Shown one piece after another: positions 44,221-52,677 of a DNA stretch of 64,000 bases; the first letter of the stretch is position 1, and each line of letters opens with the position of its first letter. This stretch comes from an uncultured Gammaproteobacteria bacterium (GTDB taxonomy: Bacteria; Pseudomonadota; Gammaproteobacteria; Nitrosococcales; Methylophagaceae), in the NCBI GenBank assembly GCA_905479985.1, contig CAJQOM010000016.1, positions 1 through 64,000 of the forward strand, written 5' to 3'. Under the pieces are notes generated by a model that was given only the letters and a program-made list of their open reading frames with translations, did no database searches and had not been told where the DNA came from. The position numbers and the translations under genes are program-made.

Positions 44221-45723
44221 CTAAGTCTGTGTATCCAAACGGCGATAGCCAATCGCCTCAGTCAAATGAAGCGTCTCTATTGAAGTCGAACCCGCCAAAT
44301 CAGCGATAGTCCGCGCGACCTTTAAAATACGATAATAAGCACGCGCCGATAAACCAAACCGACTAATCGCTTGTTCTAATAATTGATAATCACTATCTGT
44401 TAATACACAAAATTTTGCCAACTCATCGTGCGACAACAAATAGTTTGCCTTGCCTGATCGCGAGACTTGTCTTGATCTCGCTTCAGCAACGCGATATCTG
44501 ACAGTAGCACTATCTTCTCCTTTTTCAACCGTCACATCATGTCTTAGCAAACCTTTCGCCACCGGTGGTACCTGCAGCATCATATCAACCCGATCCATCA
44601 ATGGCCCTGATACCTTGCCACGATAACGCCGGACTTGATCTTCAGTGCAATGGCAACGAGACTCACCTAAATAACCACAAGGGCACGGGTTCATCGCGGC
44701 AATTAACTGAAAACGAGCAGGAAATTCAGACTGCAAAGCCGCACGAGAAATTGTAATTTTTCCCGATTCAATCGGTTCACGTAATACTTCCAATACCCGC
44801 CGATCGAACTCCGGTAACTCATCCAAAAACAACACGCCATGATGGGCTAAAGAAATTTCACCCGGCCTAGGTTGACCGCCGCCGCCGACCATCGCCACCG
44901 CTGACGCCGTATGATGCGGTGTCCGAAAAGGCCGCTGCCGCCATTGCTTAACATCAAACCCATTGGCAGCAATAGACTGTACTGTCGCACTTTCAACCGC
45001 TTCGTACTCCGTCATCTCTGGCAAAATACCCGGTAAACGACTGGCTAACATTGTTTTCCCCGTTCCCGGTGGTCCCGATAACAGCAAACTATGTGATCCT
45101 GCAGCCGCTATTTCTAACGCTCGCCTGGCATGGGCTTGCCCACGGACATCAGACAAGTCTGGATAGTCGATAAGTTGATTGGTACTCACCAAATCAGCAA
45201 AAGGCAGCACTGTCTGCCCATGTAAATGGGCACAAACAGCCAACAGGTGTTCGGCTCCTACCGCCTTACCTTCACTCACAAAAGTCGCTTCGCCGACATT
45301 AATGGCAGGTAAGACCAATTCACGCTGAGACTGCCTTGCCGCTAACGCCGTTGGCAACACCCCTCGAACGGAACGTAACTCACCCGTTAACCCTAATTCA
45401 CCAATAAACTCTCTGTCTTTCAACGCCTCAATCGGCACTTGGTCTGATGCAGCTAAAATACCCAAAGCGATCGGCAAATCAAAACGTCCACCTTCTTTGG
45501 GTAAATCAGCTGGTGCTAAATTAATCGTAATACGTTGTGGTGGGAAATTAAACTGACTATTGAGTAAAGCACTACGGACACGGTCCTTGCTTTCTTTAAC
45601 GGCTGTTTCGGCCATACCGACAATCGATAAACTCGGCAGGCCATTCGATAAATGCACTTCGACAGTGACGGCTTGTGCATCCATGCCAACAATTGCACGA
45701 CTAAAAACTGTCGCTACACTCAT
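44221..45723 (-). CDS. yifB: YifB-family Mg-chelatase-like AAA ATPase (ComM-like)
   Basis: A 500-residue protein of the YifB/ComM group. N-terminal Lon-like ChlI domain (GLPSLSIVGMAETAVKE), then AAA core with Walker A LSGPPGTGKTMLA (about 217), Walker B GVLFLDELPEF, and a zinc/Cys insertion NPCPCGYLGESRCHC. The C-terminal Mg-chelatase region has LSARAYYRILKVARTIADL. In naturally transformable species ComM is a hexameric branch-migration helicase that extends recombination of incoming DNA. Single gene here. Confidence 0.93.
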   Translation of the reverse strand: MSVATVFSRAIVGMDAQAVTVEVHLSNGLPSLSIVGMAETAVKESKDRVRSALLNSQFNFPPQRITINLAPADLPKEGGRFDLPIALGILAASDQVPIEALKDREFIGELGLTGELRSVRGVLPTALAARQSQRELVLPAINVGEATFVSEGKAVGAEHLLAVCAHLHGQTVLPFADLVSTNQLIDYPDLSDVRGQAHARRALEIAAAGSHSLLLSGPPGTGKTMLASRLPGILPEMTEYEAVESATVQSIAANGFDVKQWRQRPFRTPHHTASAVAMVGGGGQPRPGEISLAHHGVLFLDELPEFDRRVLEVLREPIESGKITISRAALQSEFPARFQLIAAMNPCPCGYLGESRCHCTEDQVRRYRGKVSGPLMDRVDMMLQVPPVAKGLLRHDVTVEKGEDSATVRYRVAEARSRQVSRSGKANYLLSHDELAKFCVLTDSDYQLLEQAISRFGLSARAYYRILKVARTIADLAGSTSIETLHLTEAIGYRRLDTQT

Positions 45724-45780
45724 AAAGATATCCTTATCCTAATTAATGATTCTAATCTATCAGTCTCAAACGAATAAAAC

Positions 45781-45808
45781 AAAAAAGCCGCTCAAAGGCG
45801 GCCTTTAT
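45781..45808 (-). terminator. Intrinsic terminator of the ppnP transcript
   Basis: Read on the minus strand, GCCGC and GCGGC form a stem flanked by AAAGG and a T6 run (CGGCTTTTTTG). It lies 21 bp past ppnP and is in the right orientation to end that gene. Confidence 0.8.
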
Positions 45809-45828
45809 TAATGTGAGAAAACATCACT

Positions 45829-46143
45829 TTAATCTATATATGAACAACAATAATCTGATAGTTCAGATACTTGAATATCAAATGATGACTCACTAGGGAC
45901 ATTAAACGACTCGCCACCTTTTATAGCCAGCCAGTCTTCGCTACCCGCTAAGCGATAACGTAATGACCCCGCTAAAATTTCCATAACCTCTGCTTTGGCA
46001 GTACCAAAGGTATAGTCACCCGGCATCATAATACCTAAGGTCTTAACGGTGCCATCAGCAAAAGTAATGGCACGACTTGTCACATTACCATCAAAATACA
46101 CATTCGCCTCACGGGTCACCGTGACATTATTAAACTCTGACAT
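45829..46143 (-). CDS. ppnP: Pyrimidine/purine nucleoside phosphorylase (PpnP family)
   Basis: A 104-residue cupin-like enzyme that phosphorolyses a broad range of nucleosides to base and ribose-1-phosphate. Family motifs include [18 protein letters not shown] (about 15-32), [14 protein letters not shown], and [15 protein letters not shown]. Length is near the E. coli YaiE size. It lies nine bases downstream of ubiK and ends at a terminator. Confidence 0.9.
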   Translation of the reverse strand: MSEFNNVTVTREANVYFDGNVTSRAITFADGTVKTLGIMMPGDYTFGTAKAEVMEILAGSLRYRLAGSEDWLAIKGGESFNVPSESSFDIQVSELSDYCCSYID

Positions 46144-46152
46144 ACTGGACTC

Positions 46153-46404
46153 TTATTGTTTATCTTGAGATTCGGTTAACGCAGCCACTTGCTGCTCGAG
46201 TGCTTCCAGTTTTTCACGTGTCCGTTGCAAGACTTGCGTCTGAACATCAAACTCTTCACGCGTGACCAAGTCCAATTTAGCAAACATGCCACTCAATGCG
46301 GTTTTAATGTTCTTCTCTACATCAGCTTGCATTGCTGTTAAACCCGGCGGCAAAGCACTTGCCAAACCCTGTACCACTTCTTCGATCTTCTTAGGATCTA
46401 ACAT
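46153..46404 (-). CDS. ubiK: UbiK / BMFP accessory factor for ubiquinone synthesis
   Basis: An 83-residue helical protein. The N-terminus (MLDPKKIEEVVQGLASALPP) and the C-terminal coiled coil (LQRTREKLEALEQQVAALTES) match the BMFP (YqiC/UbiK) family. It trimerises and associates with UbiJ in the aerobic ubiquinone complex. It is transcribed with ppnP. Confidence 0.9.
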   Translation of the reverse strand: MLDPKKIEEVVQGLASALPPGLTAMQADVEKNIKTALSGMFAKLDLVTREEFDVQTQVLQRTREKLEALEQQVAALTESQDKQ

Positions 46405-46479
46405 GTCAGTGTTCCTATTAAAATTTAAGTGACTTATTCTACGTCAATCTAGCCTCAACTCAAACCAACACCTATTATT

Positions 46480-46953
46480 CTATTTTAATGATGCCAACCA
46501 AGCTGAAATATCCACTTCTTTAAGCAAACCACTTTTGTGAATAAGTGTCTCACCATTTGATAAATACGTTAACGGCAATTCACCACGCCAACGTTTATTG
46601 ACGTCAAAATATAATGTTTCAGGATATTCATCGGCAAAAACCCAGTTCTCAGCTTGTTCTAAATCAAACTCCGCCATTTTTTCACGAATAAACGTTTCAT
46701 CTAAAAAGGGATCCGTTGCGACTGTGACCAAAGTCACTTCTGGGTTTGACTTCAGTAATAGTGCAAGAGAGGCAAGTTCTTTCATGCAATAAGCACAATC
46801 TTGTCCCCAAAATAAAACAAGATAAGGTTGACCTTTATATTGCTGCTGTATATCAGCAAATGACCCTTTCACAAAAGGTGTCACTACCTGAGCTTGCACA
46901 AGGCTCGATAAAGCCAACAAACTAACAGCCAACCAAATTCGTAAATTCATCAT
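46480..46953 (-). CDS. TlpA-like exported thioredoxin
   Basis: A 157-residue protein with a signal peptide (MMNLRIWLAVSLLALSSLVQ, cleavage near QAQ) and a thioredoxin/AhpC-TSA fold. The redox site is C-A-Y-C in FWGQDCAYCMKEL (about residue 56). It lies one base after the BNR-repeat gene and so forms an operon with it and the TonB receptor. It may reduce disulfides in the CACC-bearing BNR protein or handle a metal cofactor, which is inference. The next gene on the strand, ubiK, is 75 bp away. Confidence 0.85.
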   Translation of the reverse strand: MMNLRIWLAVSLLALSSLVQAQVVTPFVKGSFADIQQQYKGQPYLVLFWGQDCAYCMKELASLALLLKSNPEVTLVTVATDPFLDETFIREKMAEFDLEQAENWVFADEYPETLYFDVNKRWRGELPLTYLSNGETLIHKSGLLKEVDISAWLASLK

Positions 46954-46954
46954 A

Positions 46955-48151
46955 CTAATTAGCCTTCACAACACGTAAAATACTCGTTTTTTTCGCTTCA
47001 CCCTCTGTCCATAACACTAAAAAACCAGACTTCAATGCCACTGTTCTAGGATGACTAGCACGAATGCCTTGAGATGATAGCGTCATAGGGGCAGACCAAC
47101 TTTGGCCCTGATTGTCCGATTGAGCAGTCACAATCTGAAAACCACTTTCAGTAATCATATCCCATACTGCAATCACATCCCCATTGGCTGACACCGCTAG
47201 ATCACTATGGACGGCTGTCTCTTCACCCAAACGGGTCGCTGACGACCATGTTTTACCCATATCATTTGAGCTTAAATAATAAGTACCGGTTTTCTCTGGA
47301 TGACCCGTACCCACCGTACTGTGAATCAATTCATTAGTACTATCAAAAGCAATACTGCCGCCGATATGGGGGCAACCTTGGAAATCCCAATTAAACGCGC
47401 CTACCGTGCTTGATATTTGCCATTGCTGCTGCGAATCGACTCTGCCCAATGTCATATCAGACGGATCTTTATCTCGATACAAAACATAAAAATCATCACC
47501 ATGGTATTGCGCCGTATTCCAACAGCATGCACAAGTCCGTTCATCTAACGTTTGATTTTCCGACCAAGTTTGGCCGCCATCAAGACTCTTCGCATAACGT
47601 AAACCTTGTGTTGCACCGTCACCTATTTTGGTCCGACTATCGAGCCAAACCAAGCTCATTTCATCCGCATTAGCATCCATCGCAAAGAAACCGTGAGCCC
47701 CTTTCCAATCTGCTGGAGAAGCAATATTTTGCCATGTTTTACCATTATCATTAGACGCCATTGCCACCATCGGACCGGCATTATGACGGCCATCTTCTTT
47801 CCGGCTCATCCAAACAGCAACAATATGCTCACCTTGCACTGCTAATCGAGCATCATTACCTCGTGACATTCGCGCCTCAATGTCTCGACCTTTAGTAATG
47901 TTGACGGCATCTGACCACGTGTGGCCTTGATCGGCAGAAAATTGATACCAAAGGCTATCTGCACCCGCTACTTTTTTACCCAACAATAAATGAATGGTGT
48001 CATCAACATATTTAATATCAACACTTAATACATTCTCCGAAGAATAAACTGGCGTAACGGGTATCTCTGACTTCGCTTGCTCAGATAATACCGCAGAGGT
48101 ATTAAGGCTGAAGCCCAAACATAACAATGCCAATAATCGTAATTTATTCAC
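46955..48151 (-). CDS. Exported BNR/Asp-box (sialidase-fold) protein with Cys motifs
   Basis: A 398-residue protein with a signal peptide (LRLLALLCLGFSLNTSAV) and a six-bladed propeller. Five Asp-boxes are seen: SADQGHTWSDA, SNDNGKTWQNI, SLDGGQTWSEN, SSNDMGKTWSS and SDNQGQSWSA. A cysteine cluster RTCACCWNTA (about residue 207) and a later GCPHIGG (about 258) lie between blades. Typical sialidase catalytic residues (the FRIP arginine motif) are not seen, so it is probably not a sialidase. Co-operonic TonB receptor and TlpA-like thioredoxin suggest a role in metal or nutrient capture. Confidence 0.8.
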   Translation of the reverse strand: MNKLRLLALLCLGFSLNTSAVLSEQAKSEIPVTPVYSSENVLSVDIKYVDDTIHLLLGKKVAGADSLWYQFSADQGHTWSDAVNITKGRDIEARMSRGNDARLAVQGEHIVAVWMSRKEDGRHNAGPMVAMASNDNGKTWQNIASPADWKGAHGFFAMDANADEMSLVWLDSRTKIGDGATQGLRYAKSLDGGQTWSENQTLDERTCACCWNTAQYHGDDFYVLYRDKDPSDMTLGRVDSQQQWQISSTVGAFNWDFQGCPHIGGSIAFDSTNELIHSTVGTGHPEKTGTYYLSSNDMGKTWSSATRLGEETAVHSDLAVSANGDVIAVWDMITESGFQIVTAQSDNQGQSWSAPMTLSSQGIRASHPRTVALKSGFLVLWTEGEAKKTSILRVVKAN

Positions 48152-48214
48152 AGCTTACTCCATCAGAGCTAAATTCAGTGGTCACTAAGTAACTTAATGA
48201 CCACTGAACGACAC

Positions 48215-50266
48215 TTAAAGTTTATATTCGAAGCCGACAAAAGCTTGTCTTGGTGCACCAGGCGTGTAATTTTCACCAAATCTTAGTTGGGCACTTTCAG
48301 CATACAAACGATCAGTAATATTATTCACACGGCCAAAGAGTGTTAAATGAGAGTTGATCTCATAATTCATTTTAATATTAGCAATGTCGTGGCCAGCATA
48401 ACGTAAAGTGTTTTCATCATCCATCCATGAAGAACCAATATGCTCCCACTCAAGCACTGTAAATAGACCAGGCAAAGCTTTAGGTGTATAAATCAAACGG
48501 ACATTAGCTAGGTTTTCTGGTGCTCTTGCTTGTTCATTATCGCCAAACTCATCACTATCATCATACTCATGTTTTGAAAAACTATAAGCCACTTTTGTCG
48601 CCCACTCATCTGTCCATTGTGATGCTAAAGAAACCTCAACACCTGTATGTAATGTTTTTCCTGCATTTCTGTTAACACTAAAGCCATTCACATCTGTTGA
48701 AACAATTGTATCGTCAATAATCAAATGATAGATGGCCGTTTCAAATGCATGTTGATGATGACGTAGTTTATAACCAATTTCGAATGTATCCGTTACCTCT
48801 TCATCAAAACTCGCTGCTCTTTCATCGTCTTTTAATGAATAAAGCGTACTAACTTGAGGCACACGGAAACCATTAGCATAACGTGCGTAGACTGATTGGT
48901 TATCGGCCAAACGATAGGTCAAATCAGCCTTCGGGCTAAAATGGTTGAAGGTACGATCTTCACCTGAATCAGGTCTGAAATAAGTGTTTTCATAAACACC
49001 ATTATCAGTATTGTTCGTGTAATTAAATTGATTTATATCGTAACGTCCACCTAAACCAAGTGTTAACTTCTCTGTCAGATCAATTTCAACACGGGTATAG
49101 GGTGCTATCGCTTTATAGTCAACATCGTAATCAAAGATTGTGCCCGCAGCGACGGCATTACCGAACCCTGTCGGAACAAAATCAAATTCTTGAATAGTCT
49201 CGCGTTCACCTTTGGTGTATTCGGCATCAAGCCCAGAAATAACTCTAAAACGACCAAAATCCATATTCGCCTTAAATAACAGGCCGACTGTTTTCTCTTC
49301 ATTCTCATTTTTAGAAACATTCTGTTCCCACGTAGCAGAATAACGATTTCGGTTGCTTCTTAAATATACAATCGTACTCAAATCAGTCATATCATTCAGT
49401 TGATGCTGCCACTCAGCACTTAATCTTGCATAATCAAATTTACGGATAGGGTCAATGCCTTGGCCGAGCACTCTTTCTACATTACGTCCAGCTGATGTAG
49501 GGTTATCTCGATACTCTCTAAAACCCCTAATATCACTCGTCATTTCTGACTCAAATTTATTCGCATTTAACGAGATTTTTACTGTGTTATCGTCATTCAG
49601 ATCATTGACGTAGTTAACCGATAATTCTTGGCGATCAAACTCTGAGTGATCACGAAAACCATCACTTTCAGCATGTGAAATATGCATCGATATGGCTGAG
49701 TGTTCATTAAGCTCTGTTCCACCTGTCAAATTAAGGCGCCTAAAATCATCACTGCCACCTTCGATTGAACCCTTAACCCCTAAATTTTTCATCGGGTCAT
49801 TCGAAATAACATTGATTGTGCCACCCACAGCATCAGAACCATATAAAGCTGTACCAGCCCCTTTTAATACTTCGACTGAACCAGCTGAGCTAAAGTTTGT
49901 AAAAGCCAAACCATTATGGTTGAAGAAGCCCGATGATTGAATCGGCACGCCATCTTGCAAAAACAGATAATAAGCTTTTGTTCCAGTCGGTAAACGAATA
50001 CTCGTCATATGTCCGATCGTTGAGCCCGTCTGTGTAATTCGTACACCCGCAATTGAGTTTAACAATTCACGCTGCGTGACAGCTTTATCTGCTTTAACTT
50101 CATTGCCAGATTTGCTCGCAATACTGGCAGGCACTTCCAACGCAGAACGTTCACTTCGCGTCGCAGTCACTGTCATATCATCAAAAGTAATATCTTCGGC
50201 ATGGCCATAAGCCGATACCGTCAACAAACAAACACCTGATAAAACAGAACGAAAAACTGACTTCAT
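48215..50266 (-). CDS. TonB-dependent outer-membrane receptor
   Basis: A 683-residue outer-membrane receptor. It has a signal peptide (SVFRSVLSGVCLLTVSAYGHA), a TonB-box-like DITFDDMTVTATR, a plug domain (LLNSIAGVRITQTG; VEVLKGAGTALYGSDAVGGTINV), and a 22-strand barrel ending in the aromatic residue of AFVGFEYKL. It probably imports a metal complex or cofactor by proton motive force; the ligand cannot be named. It heads a three-gene operon with the BNR protein (63 bp later) and a TlpA-like thioredoxin. The 375 bp upstream holds a long inverted repeat (50519-50579). Confidence 0.9.
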   Translation of the reverse strand: MKSVFRSVLSGVCLLTVSAYGHAEDITFDDMTVTATRSERSALEVPASIASKSGNEVKADKAVTQRELLNSIAGVRITQTGSTIGHMTSIRLPTGTKAYYLFLQDGVPIQSSGFFNHNGLAFTNFSSAGSVEVLKGAGTALYGSDAVGGTINVISNDPMKNLGVKGSIEGGSDDFRRLNLTGGTELNEHSAISMHISHAESDGFRDHSEFDRQELSVNYVNDLNDDNTVKISLNANKFESEMTSDIRGFREYRDNPTSAGRNVERVLGQGIDPIRKFDYARLSAEWQHQLNDMTDLSTIVYLRSNRNRYSATWEQNVSKNENEEKTVGLLFKANMDFGRFRVISGLDAEYTKGERETIQEFDFVPTGFGNAVAAGTIFDYDVDYKAIAPYTRVEIDLTEKLTLGLGGRYDINQFNYTNNTDNGVYENTYFRPDSGEDRTFNHFSPKADLTYRLADNQSVYARYANGFRVPQVSTLYSLKDDERAASFDEEVTDTFEIGYKLRHHQHAFETAIYHLIIDDTIVSTDVNGFSVNRNAGKTLHTGVEVSLASQWTDEWATKVAYSFSKHEYDDSDEFGDNEQARAPENLANVRLIYTPKALPGLFTVLEWEHIGSSWMDDENTLRYAGHDIANIKMNYEINSHLTLFGRVNNITDRLYAESAQLRFGENYTPGAPRQAFVGFEYKL

Positions 50267-50518
50267 TTAATCTTCTCCATAATTCGAATCATTACACGTG
50301 ACCTATTGCACTAGACAATAGCGTCTAAAAAAATCTAAATATACAGATTAACAGGTATAAAAACAGTGCTATATTTCTTAGTCAGTCCTTTGACCCAAAA
50401 GCATAAAAAGATCGTGTCATATCACATATTTTCATCTGTTTTAGCTTTGTAATACTAATCCAAAGGCACCACATAAATATTCCCTTGCGCAACATTTCTG
50501 CCTTAGTTGTAATGACAA

Positions 50519-50579
50519 AATAAAACACCATCAACACATTTTAAACTGGCATATAACCCCAACAAAATGGTATTTTATT
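50519..50579. repeat. Long-gap inverted repeat between receptor and GGDEF genes
   Basis: AATAAAACACCAT (50519-50531) and ATGGTATTTTATT (50567-50579) are inverted copies with one mismatch, separated by 35 bases. It lies in the shared divergent promoter region; the rest of this 375-bp gap is AT-rich with no gene. It could be an operator pair or a leader hairpin. Confidence 0.45.
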
Positions 50580-50641
50580 AAAAAGCAACAATGCGGCATA
50601 CCGCCATTTTCATAACTCTCGATTAAAGTATAAAAATAATA

Positions 50642-51607
50642 ATGGTCAAACCTCAGCCTCCTTTCCAAATCGAACACTTCTTTACCGGAGAGATCGAATA
50701 TGACTTCAAATGCCTATCAACTATCTTAGATGCCTTAGATGCCCTCGTTTATGTTTCTGATATGGAAACCTACGAGCTTCTTTTTCTTAATAGATATGGG
50801 CGAGCTGAATGGGAAAACAAAAGCCAAGATCAATGTTTTCATATCCGGCAACAAGGCCAACCGACACCTTGTGAGTTTTGTACTAACCCACAACTAACAG
50901 ATGAAAATAATCAACCCAATGGGGTTCATATTTGGGAATTTCAGAATCCCGTCAACCAAAAATGGTATCAGTGCCGTGATCAAGCAATAAAATGGGTGGA
51001 CGGTCGCATTGTAAGACTAGAAATTGCTTTTGATATCACCGAACAAAAACAACTCGAGCAACAGCTCAGAGCAGCCCATGCCGAGGCTAAATCAACAGCC
51101 AACACTGATCCATTATTAAACTGCCTAAATCGCCGTGCCTTTTTTGAGCGGTTCGAGTCAATGCTTGCCCATTGCCAGCGGCATCAACATCCCTTTACGC
51201 TAGTCATGATGGATATCGATAATTTTAAGATCTTCAATGATAAGTTCGGACATCGGTTTGGCGACCAAATTTTATTAACCACCGCAAGCGTCTTCGAAAA
51301 AGCGATTAGAGAATCTGATATCTTCGCGCGCTATGGTGGTGATGAATTTATCTTAGCCTTACCGAATACCAATCAAGAAAATGCCCTTGGATTACTGTCT
51401 CGCATTCAAAAAGACATGGCTAAACTTGCAGCAAGCCCCGACTCAGACTTCTCTGTTACCATCAGTTTTGGCCTGACCAGCTTAACTGAAAAAAGTAATG
51501 TCGATAACTTATTAAATCAAGCCGACATTGCTTTATACCAAGCAAAAAGTGCAGGCCGAAATCGCATCGAAGTTTATCAAACACCCAGTGATAACACATC
51601 ACCATAA
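50642..51607 (+). CDS. Diguanylate cyclase with Cys-containing PAS domain
   Basis: A 321-residue cytosolic protein. The N-terminal PAS domain (about 25-145) has a cysteine pattern, QCFHIRQQGQPTPCEFC, that may bind heme, metal or sense redox. A short coiled linker (EQKQLEQQLRAAHAEAKS) follows. The GGDEF domain is intact: MMDIDNFKIFNDKFGH and ARYGGDEFIL (about 235). An RESD I-site stands five residues before GGDEF, so product inhibition is expected. No ribosome site is evident before the ATG. It makes cyclic di-GMP and sits 1.1 kb from the adhesin gene. Confidence 0.93.
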   Translation: MVKPQPPFQIEHFFTGEIEYDFKCLSTILDALDALVYVSDMETYELLFLNRYGRAEWENKSQDQCFHIRQQGQPTPCEFCTNPQLTDENNQPNGVHIWEFQNPVNQKWYQCRDQAIKWVDGRIVRLEIAFDITEQKQLEQQLRAAHAEAKSTANTDPLLNCLNRRAFFERFESMLAHCQRHQHPFTLVMMDIDNFKIFNDKFGHRFGDQILLTTASVFEKAIRESDIFARYGGDEFILALPNTNQENALGLLSRIQKDMAKLAASPDSDFSVTISFGLTSLTEKSNVDNLLNQADIALYQAKSAGRNRIEVYQTPSDNTSP

Positions 51608-51622
51608 AATACCGGCCAAATT

Positions 51623-52447
51623 CTAATCGACTGAACGCGCTAAACGGAAACCAAGCCCACCAGTCCGTATCTCACTGGGATATCGAAAACGATACGCAGA
51701 ACGCATATAACTCACCGAACCATGCCATGTCCCACCCCGCATGACGTGACGCTCACATTCGCTATTCGCACCCGTCCAAACACGCCCATCAGTCGGTGCG
51801 CCATCATAACTCGGGTGCCAACAGTCTTGGACCCACTCCCAAACATTACCATGCATATCATGTAACCCAAACGCATTGGCTTCAAAACTCGCAACCGGTA
51901 ACGCCCGTTTTCGATTATGTCCTTCATGGTCACACCCACCGAGTTCAAAGACATTACCCTCAGAATTAGCCTGTTCAGGTGAAATACAAATGCCAGTATG
52001 GAATGGAGAGGTTGTACCCGCTCTCGCAGCATATTCCCACTCTGCCTCAGTAGGAAGGCGATAATCAAATCCCGTTTCTGAATTCAACCAACTCAAAAAA
52101 ACTTGAGCATCATGCCATGAAACATAGCGAACCGGCATACCCGGCTCAACCCAACCATTGTTCTCAGGAATATAATCACACCCTTTCGCCATCACACAAG
52201 CTGCCCACAGCTCAGCTGTCACTTCCGTGCTCGCTAACTGAAAAGCAGGTATCGTAACAGTGTGGACGGGTTCTTCTCGCGGCCTACAATCAATTTTACT
52301 GACACAGCCCATCTCAAATTGGCCAGCCGGAATATCCACCATCTCAGGTAATAATTTTTCCAGCCCTGTTTCAGCTTTCAAACTAAAAGAGATTAACAGT
52401 AAGCCTACTAAGCTAATACCACTTCTAACGAATAGGATTTCACGCAT
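51623..52447 (-). CDS. Exported SUMF1/formylglycine-generating-enzyme-fold protein
   Basis: A 274-residue protein with an N-terminal signal sequence (SGISLVGLLLISFSLKAE). The FGE-sulfatase (SUMF1) fold shows DIPAGQFEMGC, VRYVSWHDAQVFL, YRLPTEAEWEYAAR, GLHDMHGNVWEW, RHVMRGGTWHG and GGLGFRLAR. The copper-binding cysteines of true formylglycine-generating enzymes, usually near the RGGSW block, are replaced here (HGSVSYMRSAYRF). Six other cysteines may form disulfides. So a structural or carbohydrate-binding role is more likely than sulfatase activation. It is divergent from the adhesin gene. Confidence 0.85.
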   Translation of the reverse strand: MREILFVRSGISLVGLLLISFSLKAETGLEKLLPEMVDIPAGQFEMGCVSKIDCRPREEPVHTVTIPAFQLASTEVTAELWAACVMAKGCDYIPENNGWVEPGMPVRYVSWHDAQVFLSWLNSETGFDYRLPTEAEWEYAARAGTTSPFHTGICISPEQANSEGNVFELGGCDHEGHNRKRALPVASFEANAFGLHDMHGNVWEWVQDCWHPSYDGAPTDGRVWTGANSECERHVMRGGTWHGSVSYMRSAYRFRYPSEIRTGGLGFRLARSVD

Positions 52448-52559
52448 TTCAATTCCAGATTAATAATTATTTTTAAACGGAAACAATCCTATAACGCTCA
52501 ACAAGCTTGGTCAATCAGCATGACAAAGCGTAAAATAAAAACTAATGTAAACAAGTAGA

Positions 52560-52575
52560 TGTGATTTAGTTCACA
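52560..52575. promoter_or_regulatory. CRP-type binding site upstream of the adhesin gene
   Basis: TGTGATTTAGTTCACA is a perfect TGTGA-N6-TCACA palindrome. Its centre is about 41 bp before a start site expected after TACAGT (52599-52604), which fits class II CRP activation of the adhesin gene at 52678. It is 113 bp upstream of the divergent SUMF1 gene. Confidence 0.75.
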
Positions 52576-52677
52576 GAAAAGGTGAATTAGTACCCATGTA
52601 CAGTATCAACAGAACCTTTTAAGGCATAATATTGCCTACAACTAGCAACAACAGCACAAAATTAATTGGAGTATGAA

